In this document: positions 1 through 7,245 of the stretch, in pieces | How positions within the stretch are numbered: the stretch's first letter is position 1 | How the letters are laid out: every line of letters begins with the position of its first letter | DNA from: CAZCBD01 sp964496755 | GTDB lineage: Bacteria > Bacteroidota > Ignavibacteria > Ignavibacteriales > Melioribacteraceae | Assembly (NCBI GenBank): GCA_964496755.1 | Contig: CAZCBD010000107.1 | Coordinates: 1 to 9,820, forward strand | Direction: 5' to 3' | Length of the DNA stretch: 9,820 bases | Program-made: the position numbers and the translations under genes | Notes under the pieces: model-generated | The model's input: the letters and a program-made list of their open reading frames with translations, nothing else | Told to the model about the DNA's origin: nothing | Database searches by the model: none

Positions 1-39
1 CAAAATATCATTTAACATATGAAAAAGCAAAAATGCTAA
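1..39. repeat. Dispersed repeat, copy 1 (left flank of hydrolase unit)
   Basis: The first 39 nt match 1171-1210 in the same orientation, with one extra A in the second copy as the only difference; the first 33 nt are identical. The match stops after the shared TGCTAA. The repeat may extend left of the window, because it starts at base 1. Together with copy 2 it brackets the alpha/beta hydrolase gene and its flanks as a unit of about 1.17 kb. Seen directly in the sequence; the role is unknown. Confidence 0.85.
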
Positions 40-247
40 AATCCTAGATATAAAATTGCATAAACCGGTTGTTTGCCCTCTTGCTTGAAATAAAACATTT
101 ATACTATACGCGTTAATATCGCATCTGATTGTAACGGTTTGAATATAATGCGCACCGCAGTTTGAAATGATTATTTTTCAATGCACTAACTTATTTTAAA
201 TATTAACTTTCCTATATACTACTAATTGCGACATACACTATATTTTT
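40..247. other. Intergenic DNA downstream of the hydrolase
   Basis: No convincing gene is present. GTTTGAA occurs twice (about 136-142 and 162-168), and ACCGGTT sits near 64-70. Just past the hydrolase stop, around 251-261, is TTATATGCCGG, which loosely recalls the conserved end of an integron attC site, but no complementary partner was found nearby. No U-rich terminator hairpin was recognised. Confidence 0.4.
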
Positions 248-267
248 TTGTTATATGCCGGTATTTT

Positions 268-1101
268 TTATTCTTCAATAAATCTCATCGTCTCTTCTAT
301 TGATTTTTTTGAGTCAGCTCCTATCCAAAACAAGTGCCCCCATTCATTATTCAATTCAATAAGTTTTGAATTCTTAATCATTTTTTTTGAGTGTAAAGCA
401 TGTTCAAAGGGAACAGTACTATCATTTTTACTATGAATAATAAGGGTGGGGCATTTAATGCCGGAGATTACATCATCTTCAATATTTTGGTCAATATCAT
501 TAATAAATCCTGTTCCCGAACTAAAATTCTTAAACATTAACAGTAATTCTTTTACATCTTCTTTTATTAACTTATAAGATTGGTTGGTTGAGAATTCCGG
601 ATAAAAGATTTTTGCAATCATATTCGGAAACAAACCCGAAAAAAGACTAATCATTCCCCAAACAAACCCCTCAACTTTGGGATTAAATAGCAAACGTCCG
701 ATTCTATAGAGTTTCCCATTTTTATCTAACCATTCTTTTGAAACAGCCGAAGCTAAAATTAACTTTTCCACTCTGTCGGGATAATTAGCGGCTATTTCAA
801 TAGTAGTTAACCCACCGGCAGAAATTCCATACAAAATGACTTTATCTATATCAAGATAATCCAACAACGAAATTATCAAATCAGCAGCTTGTTTTGGAGT
901 TTTGTTGTCATTTAAGGGAGTGTTGCCATATCCGGGACGAGACGGAGTAATCAACTGAAACTTCTTTAAATCAAATCCTTTATGCCAAAGTGTTGAATTA
1001 CAATTTGTATGTCCACCATGTATAAATAAAACAGGTTTTCCGTTTCCAATTATGGAATATTCAATTTCGCCAAATTTTGTATTTATTATTTTACTATTCA
1101 T
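268..1101 (-). CDS. Alpha/beta-fold hydrolase
   Basis: A 277-residue alpha/beta-hydrolase, probably cytoplasmic because no signal peptide is seen. The oxyanion-hole motif HGGHT is at 28-32. The nucleophile elbow is GISAGG (92-97) with Ser94. Asp227 lies in the segment IIHSKNDSTVPF, and His256 in EWGHLFW, so the catalytic triad is complete. Residues 120-205 form the variable lid region, rich in Phe, Leu and Met, as expected for a hydrophobic substrate. The size is normal for this family of esterases, C-C hydrolases and haloperoxidase-like enzymes; the substrate cannot be read from the sequence. The chosen ATG gives the usual N-terminal beta strands (EIEYSIIGNGKPVLFIHGG); no Shine-Dalgarno site is visible. 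The gene stands alone, lies between two direct copies of a 39-40 nt repeat, and may therefore have arrived or moved as a unit. The fold assignment is secure, the exact function is not. Confidence 0.93.
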   Translation of the reverse strand: MNSKIINTKFGEIEYSIIGNGKPVLFIHGGHTNCNSTLWHKGFDLKKFQLITPSRPGYGNTPLNDNKTPKQAADLIISLLDYLDIDKVILYGISAGGLTTIEIAANYPDRVEKLILASAVSKEWLDKNGKLYRIGRLLFNPKVEGFVWGMISLFSGLFPNMIAKIFYPEFSTNQSYKLIKEDVKELLLMFKNFSSGTGFINDIDQNIEDDVISGIKCPTLIIHSKNDSTVPFEHALHSKKMIKNSKLIELNNEWGHLFWIGADSKKSIEETMRFIEE

Positions 1102-1138
1102 TTTTCATTATTTAATTGCCAGCCCTGCTTGCACAAAA

Positions 1139-1259
1139 CGGGAATATATTTTAAACTATTGCTTAACACACAAAATATCATTTAACATATGAAAAAGCAA
1201 AAAATGCTAACTATTGGAAACTGAAAAAACTCTACTTTAATAACCGACTATAAATTATG
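1139..1259. repeat. Dispersed repeat, copy 2 (long form)
   Basis: Bases 1171-1210 repeat positions 1-39 almost exactly. A longer stretch, 1139-1259, aligns with 8385-8518. Shared anchors are CGGGAATATAT, CAAAATATCATTTA, the pair ATTGGAAACTG/ATCGGAAACCG, TTTAATAA and a terminal ATG, with small gaps between them. The unit also contains the short inverted pair AGCA/TGCT around 1195-1208. It lies upstream of the hydrolase and covers the last eight or so codons of the small membrane-protein gene. It appears non-coding apart from that overlap. Confidence 0.75.
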
Positions 1260-1432
1260 CTCATCTTTTTTTTGCGACTTTTGATAATAAAAACAATTAG
1301 AAATGCCGCCGATAAACCTATAAGTACAATTGCCAACCAATCGGATATTGGCACAACAAAATGATCTATCAATCCTGTGCCTGAACTAATTAACAATGAC
1401 AATAACAAATAAAATAAATTCTTATTTTTCAT
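1232..1432 (-). CDS. Small two-helix membrane protein, unknown function
   Basis: A 66-residue protein with two predicted membrane helices. The first is about residues 5-23 (starting NLFYLLLSLLISS), the second about 31-50 (WLAIVLIGLSAAFLIVFI), followed by the strongly basic stop-transfer run KSRKKK. By the positive-inside rule both ends would face the cytoplasm. I chose the internal ATG at 1432 because AAGGA lies 4 nt upstream; the longer frame from 1462 adds ten polar residues (MYKYLDKKEK) with no ribosome site. The last codons (about IIYSRLLK) lie inside a dispersed repeat, so the natural end may have been altered by that sequence. No family is recognised. Small hydrophobic proteins of this kind can be membrane accessory proteins or spurious ORFs; the helix pattern and ribosome site favour a real gene. 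Confidence 0.6.
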   Translation of the reverse strand: MKNKNLFYLLLSLLISSGTGLIDHFVVPISDWLAIVLIGLSAAFLIVFIIKSRKKKMSIIYSRLLK

Positions 1433-1750
1433 CTTTTCCTTTTTGTCTAAATATTTATACAATACAAAGCTTTTGCAGCTCCGCTACAACCGAATAATCT
1501 AACTTTTTTTGCCACTAACACACAAATAGTTTTATATAATTTCCGTTTTACCATTATTTTTTTATTCGTGAATTCGTGGCTACAATACCATTCGCTCATA
1601 ATTAATTAAGTTCATGTTACTCACTTTTTCTTCAATAAAAACACCTAATTACTTGAATGTGTAAACCAAAACAAACACTCTTTTACTGCTCTATATATTG
1701 ATATTCCGAAATTTCAATACAATTTCTCATTTTTATTTTCAAGTGTTATA
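1433..1750. other. Intergenic DNA between the small membrane protein and CPBP genes
   Basis: About 318 nt without a gene. It contains the tandem pair ATTCGTG at 1564-1570 and 1572-1578, followed by GCTA; this looks like the ATTCGTG..ATTCGTGG intergenic motif I recall from many bacterial genomes. A stem-loop lies at 1697-1718. The 12-mer ATTACTTGAATG near 1650 recurs near 8722, the only other hint that this spacer is related to the one ahead of the transporter gene. No promoter was identified. Confidence 0.4.
1697..1718 (-). terminator. Stem-loop downstream of the CPBP gene (possible terminator)
   Basis: ATTGATATT and AATTTCAAT form a 9-bp stem with one T-T mismatch around the loop CCGA, about 33 nt past the CPBP stop. 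No U-run follows on the minus strand, so it is not a canonical intrinsic terminator; it could protect the 3' end of the barrel/CPBP transcript or be chance AT-rich symmetry. Confidence 0.3.
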
Positions 1751-2962
1751 TTATTTAGATCTGATTTTATTTTTCAATAATTTTTTTCTAAAAGCTGCAA
1801 TCAAATATAGGAAGCCGGCAACAATCCATAATAAATAGGCGTATTTAGAACCTTGTTCAGCTTCGCTATATGCCATTGAAAATGCAACAACTGCGAAGTA
1901 AATATGGATTTGGAAATTAAAATATTTTCTTATTTCTTTAAAAGCTATATAAACAAACAAATTAATAACAGTAAATATGGAAACAAAAACAAACAAAAAA
2001 AGATTAATTTTAACAATACCCAGTAATAATGGAACTACAAGAGCAATTGCATTTATCAATAATAGCCGCTTATTTTTTCGCTCATTGTTTTTTATTGGAT
2101 TGGGCGAAAAAGTGGAAAATCCATCTTTTGACCAACTAATTTTTTCATCTGTTTCTTCCTGATAAAAATCATACTCATTAATAATATTATATTTTTCAAC
2201 CAATCGTTTTATAACAAAAACTACAAGCAATACCGAAAACCATAAAGTAGCATAAAAAAACAAATTGTCCTGAAAACTCACATATTGTTCATCAGGTAAT
2301 TGAACTGCAAAAATAAAAGTATCATGCAAAAAATGAAAAATAATTCCCGGTATAAGCGATTTGGTTTTATATGCTATGTAAGTAAATGCTATGGCGATTA
2401 TACCAACGGAAAAAGCATCAACAAACGAAAGCAAATCCAACCCTTTTATGTGGAGCAAACTAAAAATAACAATTTGGATTATAGCGGCTTTTTTAAATGA
2501 TTTCGTTATTCGAATAAGAACAATCATTAAAATGCCACGAAAAAGGATTTCTTCCCAGATTCCCGGAGTAAGACTAAAAATAGTATGACTAAGATTAATT
2601 GTTGAACTGCTAAATTCATATTTACCTGTTAAAACCGAACTGAAAAGCATTCCAAATAAGGTAAAGGATGCAGCAATTACACCGAGTAAAATAAATCTAA
2701 ATAATTTTTCGGGAATTTTTAAACCTGCTTTCTGATAGAATGAAAGAAAATTTACTCTTCCAAACGGAATTTTAAACACCCTTGGAAACAATAGCGACAC
2801 GGAAAGTGTGGTTATCACAAAAACAATAATTGAGATCTCAAGTTTTGATAATTCAATATTAAGTCCTGCTCTTAATAGCATTGCACAAAAATAACCGATG
2901 CTCGAAAAAACAACCGGTAACACTATTGGCCTGATTTTTTTTCTAATTGTTAACAAACTCAT
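1751..2962 (-). CDS. CPBP-family intramembrane glutamic protease with C-terminal membrane extension
   Basis: A 403-residue polytopic membrane protein. The CPBP (CAAX protease and bacteriocin-processing, Abi/Rce1-like) core has all its motifs: EEILFRG with Glu137, Glu138 and Arg142; FSLLH with Phe167 and His171; and HFLHD with His210 and Asp214. These side chains form the intramembrane active site in the family. Helices before the core lie at about 13-32, 41-60 and 86-112. After the core there is a helix at about 236-256, a polar linker (about 258-298), and four more hydrophobic segments at about 299-316, 319-341, 351-366 and 374-391. Many family members are about 200-300 residues long, so this tail is an unusual addition. 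The start follows a strong AAAGGAG site 7 nt upstream. It is the second gene of a tight pair with the upstream barrel gene (18 nt gap). Roles known for the family include peptide maturation, bacteriocin self-immunity and prenyl-protein processing; the substrate here is unknown. Confidence 0.92.
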   Translation of the reverse strand: MSLLTIRKKIRPIVLPVVFSSIGYFCAMLLRAGLNIELSKLEISIIVFVITTLSVSLLFPRVFKIPFGRVNFLSFYQKAGLKIPEKLFRFILLGVIAASFTLFGMLFSSVLTGKYEFSSSTINLSHTIFSLTPGIWEEILFRGILMIVLIRITKSFKKAAIIQIVIFSLLHIKGLDLLSFVDAFSVGIIAIAFTYIAYKTKSLIPGIIFHFLHDTFIFAVQLPDEQYVSFQDNLFFYATLWFSVLLVVFVIKRLVEKYNIINEYDFYQEETDEKISWSKDGFSTFSPNPIKNNERKNKRLLLINAIALVVPLLLGIVKINLFLFVFVSIFTVINLFVYIAFKEIRKYFNFQIHIYFAVVAFSMAYSEAEQGSKYAYLLWIVAGFLYLIAAFRKKLLKNKIRSK

Positions 2963-2969
2963 TTTACAT

Positions 2970-2976
2970 CTCCTTT
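2970..2976 (-). promoter_or_regulatory. Strong Shine-Dalgarno site of the CPBP gene
   Basis: AAAGGAG on the minus strand, 7 nt before the CPBP ATG and inside the 18-nt gap after the barrel gene's stop. It fixes the start choice and suggests translation coupled to, or re-initiated after, the upstream gene. Such strong sites are uncommon in Bacteroidota and stand out against the other genes here. Confidence 0.75.
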
Positions 2977-2980
2977 TACT

Positions 2981-3811
2981 TTATAACGATTTTTCACTCC
3001 AATTCCATTGCCAATAAAGAAATCCGATAGGACCTGAAATATTTTGTCGGGCATCGGGAAAATTTGCGTATAAATACGCCAACTCAAACCTGAAACTATT
3101 GAGAAATCCTTTTTTGCTTTTTACAAATGGAGCTATCCGAGTTGCTAACACAAATTGTTGTTTTCTTGCAATATTATCGGCATAAAGAAATGTTGAGCCG
3201 TAAGAATATGATGAATGAAAGCTTATCCATCTTTTAAAACGCCAACCTAACGCCAAAGAATAATCGGGGCTTATTAGATAATTAAAAGTTTTCCCTGTGT
3301 AATTTGGTAGATCTTTGTTTGATATTTGCAAGTTTTCAGCATAAGTAATACCTCCGGCTAAATGTATGTGCCATTTATTTCCTATTTTCCAACTCATGTT
3401 GATATGATTATACCAATTTATTCCTCTTCTATTTATTTCTAAATAATCTAAATTATGAAATTGATCAAAATTGTTTTTTAAGTATTGGAACATAGTTTCA
3501 AAAGCAAGATGCGGTATAAACTCTTTTTGTTTTAAAATGCCAACTCTGAAATTGAAACTCGGCACTCCGCCAAACCAAGCCTCTAAATCAAGCTCTGCTG
3601 TAATTCTGTCGGTAATCCCCCACCATACCCAAGTCGGGTATGGTGTTAATGCCTGATTGTATCCCCATTCTCCTTTTTTGTAAACATATCCGGTAAATGC
3701 ATCTGCCGGATGGAGCATTGTTTCATCAATAAGACTCTTTGTTGAATCGGATTGAGCAAATGATATTTTCCAAACTATTAGAAAACATAGAATGAATATA
3801 ATTTTTTTCAT
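2981..3811 (-). CDS. Secreted, probable outer-membrane beta-barrel protein of unknown function
   Basis: 276 residues with a clear Sec signal peptide: MKK, a hydrophobic core (IIFILCFLIVW), then SFAQ, with likely signal peptidase I cleavage after Ala19. There is no lipobox Cys at the cleavage site. The mature part has no hydrophobic helix. It is rich in Trp, Tyr and Phe, with alternating polar/apolar stretches typical of barrel strands, such as 64-80, 84-92, 146-158, 184-191, 196-210, 219-229 and 238-250. The C-terminus (GFLYWQWNWSEKSL) is strand-like but does not end in the common aromatic residue. I do not recognise a named family; a transport or surface role is possible. It is the first gene of a two-gene unit with the CPBP protease, so it could be made or processed together with it. 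The ATG directly precedes the signal peptide; no Shine-Dalgarno site is seen. Export is secure; the barrel fold is inferred. Confidence 0.8.
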   Translation of the reverse strand: MKKIIFILCFLIVWKISFAQSDSTKSLIDETMLHPADAFTGYVYKKGEWGYNQALTPYPTWVWWGITDRITAELDLEAWFGGVPSFNFRVGILKQKEFIPHLAFETMFQYLKNNFDQFHNLDYLEINRRGINWYNHINMSWKIGNKWHIHLAGGITYAENLQISNKDLPNYTGKTFNYLISPDYSLALGWRFKRWISFHSSYSYGSTFLYADNIARKQQFVLATRIAPFVKSKKGFLNSFRFELAYLYANFPDARQNISGPIGFLYWQWNWSEKSL

Positions 3812-3868
3812 TACTTTATTTTTTCATGACTTTATTATTATTACTTATTCTGTTTTTTACCTCCGTTC

Positions 3869-3876
3869 CAAAGTTA
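3869..3876 (-). promoter_or_regulatory. Candidate Bacteroidota -7 promoter box for the barrel/CPBP pair
   Basis: TAACTTTG on the minus strand matches the Bacteroidota -7 consensus TAnnTTTG exactly and lies 57 nt upstream of the barrel gene's ATG. No -33 TTG/TTTG is at the usual spacing: the nearest TTTG is only 12 nt further upstream. Support is therefore half a promoter. Confidence 0.4.
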
Positions 3877-3917
3877 CAGGTTCACAATCAAATAATTCTC
3901 CTAATAATTTATGTTCT

Positions 3918-3936
3918 TTCCGGCACTTAACCGGAA
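3918..3936. terminator. GC-rich hairpin between the S9 peptidase and barrel genes
   Basis: TTCCGG and CCGGAA form a perfect 6-bp stem around a 7-nt loop, 27 nt past the S9 stop. On the plus strand it is followed by TTTTT, the classic intrinsic-terminator layout, but no plus-strand gene leads into it. On the minus strand, which carries the genes, no U-run follows. It most likely reduces read-through from the S9 gene or stabilises its 3' end. Confidence 0.4.
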
Positions 3937-3963
3937 TTTTTGTAACTGTTTATTAAATACAAT

Positions 3964-6792
3964 CTATTTCCAATCGGGGACTGTTCTTTTTTTCTTTTTA
4001 TTTTTTGAATCTTTTTCAGCTTTAAAAGGTCTTCCGTTTTCAATCCAATCGGCCGCTTTTACACCTTTTAATTTATTATCAAAAAATTCTTTTAATCTCA
4101 ATTGCAATTCAAGTCTATTAGCTTTTCCTCTAATACCATGCCCTTCGCCTTTAAATGAAAGAAAAATAACAGGTTTCTTAAAAAATCTTAGAATATTATA
4201 AAATCCAAACGAATGTTCCCATTGAACAACATTATCGGCAGTTCCATGATAAATCAAAAGTGGAGTATTCATGTTTTTAGCATTAAACACAGCAGATTCA
4301 TGAATATATTTTTCCAACCCGTCAATCGGATTAACTCCCAAACGACCTTGTCCGGTCATGTAATAATCCTGTTCATTAGTACCGTCACGTACTATATCAA
4401 TATCAAAACCCTGCACAAGATTACTTACTCCCGCACCACCAACTATTGCGGCAAATTTGTTTTTTTGTGTTGAAATATACATTGCCGCATGTCCGCCAAA
4501 ACTGTGTCCAATATAACCAATATGTTTTTCATCAACATATCCCATTTCAATTACTTTAGTTAAAGCCGCATCAATACACTTATGCATATCCGAATGTGGC
4601 GAACCTATATTGAAATGAATATCGGGTTGAAAATATAAATATCCGGCAGAAACATAAAGCATTTCGCTAACTCCGCTTCCTCTTATTGATGGAGTGGAAT
4701 AGTAAAACAAACCGTCAGATAGCTTTTCATAAGTATGAACAATCATTGGAAGTTTTTCGCCGGTTTTATAACTGTTTGGAATTGATAAAATACCTTGTAA
4801 CTCAATTCCGTCATCATTTTTATAATTTACCAAAATTCTTTTACCCCACAGATAGTTTTTTTGCTGGGGATTTGTGTTGGTTATTTTTATGGAATTTGAA
4901 AAGTCCATATCGGAAATATATGATTCGGGATATTTTTCATAAGTTCCAAATTTGTAAAGATAAACATCAGCATTTTTTGCTTTCGTAATTCCGGAATTCC
5001 ATCTTGAATTACCAAATGATGCAGGTTCGAATATTAATTTTTTCAAATCGCCATCTTCTAATTCATAAAATCCGGCATATTTTGTTTTAATATCAAAAGC
5101 ACTAATTAAATTCGATTTTTTTAAATTTATATAGCGATCTTTCATTTCGGGTTTCGAGGTAAATCTTGTATCATTAAACCTAAAACGAATATTGGTGTTT
5201 CCCCTAACCTTTTCGGTTAGATTTTTTGCTTTCCCTTTTGAATTTAATGGAAGTTGCCATAAATCCAATTTGTGATTTACTATTATAGATTTTTTATTAT
5301 TTACCCAACCTACAAAACCATAATCGGGCGTTGAACCGAAATGGTCATTTTCTTTATTAATAAATGAAACCGATAGATTTTCGGAAATATTTTTAAGTTG
5401 ATTATTTTCGAATTTGTATAACCAGTAATGTCCGTCCTTCCAAAAGATTACGTTTTTACCATCGGGCGAAATATTTACTCTACCGTCATATTTTTTTAAA
5501 ATAAGATTTTTTTTGCCGGTTCGTAAATCAACTCTGTAAATATCATTTTTCCTCACATCCCAATCAGATATATAATTCCTGTTATCAAATCCTATTGCCC
5601 ACAAATCGGTTTCGCGCGCAAAAGAAATTCGTTGTAATTCTTCACTTGTAAGTTGGGTCAATTTTTTGCTTTTAAGGTTAAAAACCGCTTTATAAACTTC
5701 TCTTTTTCGTTTTGATTCAACCATTTGTTGCGAAACCAATTTTTTATCTTTCCAATGCCAAATATCCATTGTCGATTTTTCTTTAGGTTTCTTACCGGCA
5801 TCATTTTTATTATTTTCTTTCGAATCCTCTTTCTTTTCGATATTTAGAAATATTCGTGAATTATCGTTACTCCAAGAAATATTGCCCATTTGAATTTGCA
5901 TATTTTCAGCAAGACCTTTCATATTGGCCGATTTATATTCGGTGATTTTTTTATCTGCCGAATTAAAATTTGTGATAGTTAAAAGATTAATATTTTCGGG
6001 CTTTTTGTCTTTTTTTGAGATACTATATTTCAGTGCACTAATTGCGGTTTTCTTTTTATTTAAAGCCAAATTCGAATAAACAAAATTACCCGTTAAAAGC
6101 ATCTTTGTAATATTAGATTTTAAATTGTACAAATAAATACCATTACCACGTAAATCATCTGTTTTGATAGTATAAATCATATAATTTTCATCTTTGGGAA
6201 TAATATACTCGCCAACATTTCCAATATAATACTCGGTTAAATTTTTAAGGCATAAAATCGCAACACTTTTTTTGTCCGAAGTTATAAAATATTTTCCGTC
6301 TTTAGTAAATTTAAAGGATGCATTAGATTCCCATTTACGAGTATTTCCGGTTTTTAGGTTTTTAAGTTCAATCGTTTTCCTAATCGGTTTTTTATCCCCT
6401 TTTTTCTTTTCCGGAATTATATTATATGCTACCCAGTCGGATTTTGGCGAAAATAACGGTCGCGCCCCTTTTGGTATAAGATATTCTTTTTTGCTTTTAA
6501 TATTGCGGATATACAAAACATTAGTCATTGCATCTTTGCCGTAAAGTTCAATATCCTTTTTATCAAAACCCTTTTCGGTTTTATCTTTTTTGTCGGCTTT
6601 CTTATTTGCCTGCTCAGGTTTTTCTATCAATAAATACTTAACGCTGTACCATTTACCGTTTTCAGACAAAGTTGTTTGATGATACCTCCATAATTTTGCA
6701 TCTTCAATTTTAATTTCTTTTTTTTCTGTTTGCGTAATTAGTAAAGATGAAAAAAGAAGTGTGAAAAGTAAATAAATTCTTACAATTTTCAT
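3964..6792 (-). CDS. S9 (prolyl oligopeptidase) family secreted serine peptidase
   Basis: A large exported peptidase, 942 residues from the chosen ATG; a second in-frame ATG at 6807 adds MGDYL. I prefer 6792 because it puts MKIVR straight before the hydrophobic signal sequence (IYLLFTLLFSSLLI) and has the purine-rich GGGGGA 7 nt upstream. Residues about 30-640 form the blade-repeat N-terminal region typical of the family's beta-propeller, with repeats such as SPDGKNVIFWKDGHYWLY (442-459). The C-terminal alpha/beta-hydrolase domain begins near 655. Its triad is complete: Ser764 in GHSFGGHA, Asp853 in HGTADNV, His885 in GEGHGIRG. The family cleaves short peptides, often after proline or as dipeptidyl/acylaminoacyl peptidases; here it probably acts in the periplasm on oligopeptides. 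Lys/Glu/Asp-rich insertions at about 62-82, 128-139 and 322-341 and a basic tail (KNKKKKR) are notable. Specificity is not readable. Confidence 0.95.
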   Translation of the reverse strand: MKIVRIYLLFTLLFSSLLITQTEKKEIKIEDAKLWRYHQTTLSENGKWYSVKYLLIEKPEQANKKADKKDKTEKGFDKKDIELYGKDAMTNVLYIRNIKSKKEYLIPKGARPLFSPKSDWVAYNIIPEKKKGDKKPIRKTIELKNLKTGNTRKWESNASFKFTKDGKYFITSDKKSVAILCLKNLTEYYIGNVGEYIIPKDENYMIYTIKTDDLRGNGIYLYNLKSNITKMLLTGNFVYSNLALNKKKTAISALKYSISKKDKKPENINLLTITNFNSADKKITEYKSANMKGLAENMQIQMGNISWSNDNSRIFLNIEKKEDSKENNKNDAGKKPKEKSTMDIWHWKDKKLVSQQMVESKRKREVYKAVFNLKSKKLTQLTSEELQRISFARETDLWAIGFDNRNYISDWDVRKNDIYRVDLRTGKKNLILKKYDGRVNISPDGKNVIFWKDGHYWLYKFENNQLKNISENLSVSFINKENDHFGSTPDYGFVGWVNNKKSIIVNHKLDLWQLPLNSKGKAKNLTEKVRGNTNIRFRFNDTRFTSKPEMKDRYINLKKSNLISAFDIKTKYAGFYELEDGDLKKLIFEPASFGNSRWNSGITKAKNADVYLYKFGTYEKYPESYISDMDFSNSIKITNTNPQQKNYLWGKRILVNYKNDDGIELQGILSIPNSYKTGEKLPMIVHTYEKLSDGLFYYSTPSIRGSGVSEMLYVSAGYLYFQPDIHFNIGSPHSDMHKCIDAALTKVIEMGYVDEKHIGYIGHSFGGHAAMYISTQKNKFAAIVGGAGVSNLVQGFDIDIVRDGTNEQDYYMTGQGRLGVNPIDGLEKYIHESAVFNAKNMNTPLLIYHGTADNVVQWEHSFGFYNILRFFKKPVIFLSFKGEGHGIRGKANRLELQLRLKEFFDNKLKGVKAADWIENGRPFKAEKDSKNKKKKRTVPDWK

Positions 6793-6818
6793 TAAATAAT
6801 CCCCCATTAATTTATTAA

Positions 6819-6843
6819 ATAAGTCTTACGTATAAAGACTTAT
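6819..6843. promoter_or_regulatory. Perfect 9-bp inverted repeat upstream of the S9 gene
   Basis: ATAAGTCTT and AAGACTTAT are exact reverse complements around the 7-nt loop ACGTATA. It lies 26 nt from the preferred S9 start and 11 nt from the alternative one. It could be an operator dyad or a 5'-UTR hairpin. It is not terminator-like, since no T-run follows on either strand. Confidence 0.45.
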
Positions 6844-6916
6844 GAATTAATAAGTAAAATAATATGCATTAAACAAAAAGTAAAGGAGTGCAATTCTTAG
6901 ATTTTATTAATTTCGG

Positions 6917-6934
6917 GACGCAAGATTTTGCGTC
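6917..6934. repeat. REP-like palindrome (GACGCAA/TTGCGTC)
   Basis: GACGCAA and TTGCGTC form a 7-bp stem with loop GATT, preceded by GG and followed by TGCACGA. It is GC-richer than its surroundings. I recall near-identical GACGCAA..TTGCGTC palindromes as repeated intergenic elements in Bacteroidota and some other phyla; that is memory, not a search. Only one copy is in this window. Confidence 0.5.
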
Positions 6935-7245
6935 TGCACGATTTCACCGAAAAAATGTTCCCGATTTTTTGTACAAATGGTTATGAAATACGCACCATTC
7001 CAACCGTAATTCCAATTTTGCAAGCGGGTGGATGATATGCGATATTTATTTCTATTTTTTCATTTTATACAAAAATCTTTTGTAATAAATTAAAAGTTGA
7101 AGACTCCAGAATTTTTTAGTAATCCACATACATATAATTAATACCTTTTACAGTTGCACAAAATCTCATCATATGAAGTTAGCAATAGGATTTTGTATCT
7201 TTGTTGCAAAGTCACCTCTTTTTGATTAAATATCTTGGTGTTTCT

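Noticed and set aside
1..1260. CRISPR array, because a repeat of about 40 nt recurs
   Set aside because: The copies are more than 1 kb and 7 kb apart, without regular spacers, and no cas gene is present.
3931..3945. Hairpin plus TTTTT read as a true terminator of a plus-strand gene
   Set aside because: No plus-strand gene with coding character ends before it; the plus-strand open frames in the region are shadows of the minus-strand genes. It was kept only as a hairpin with uncertain role.
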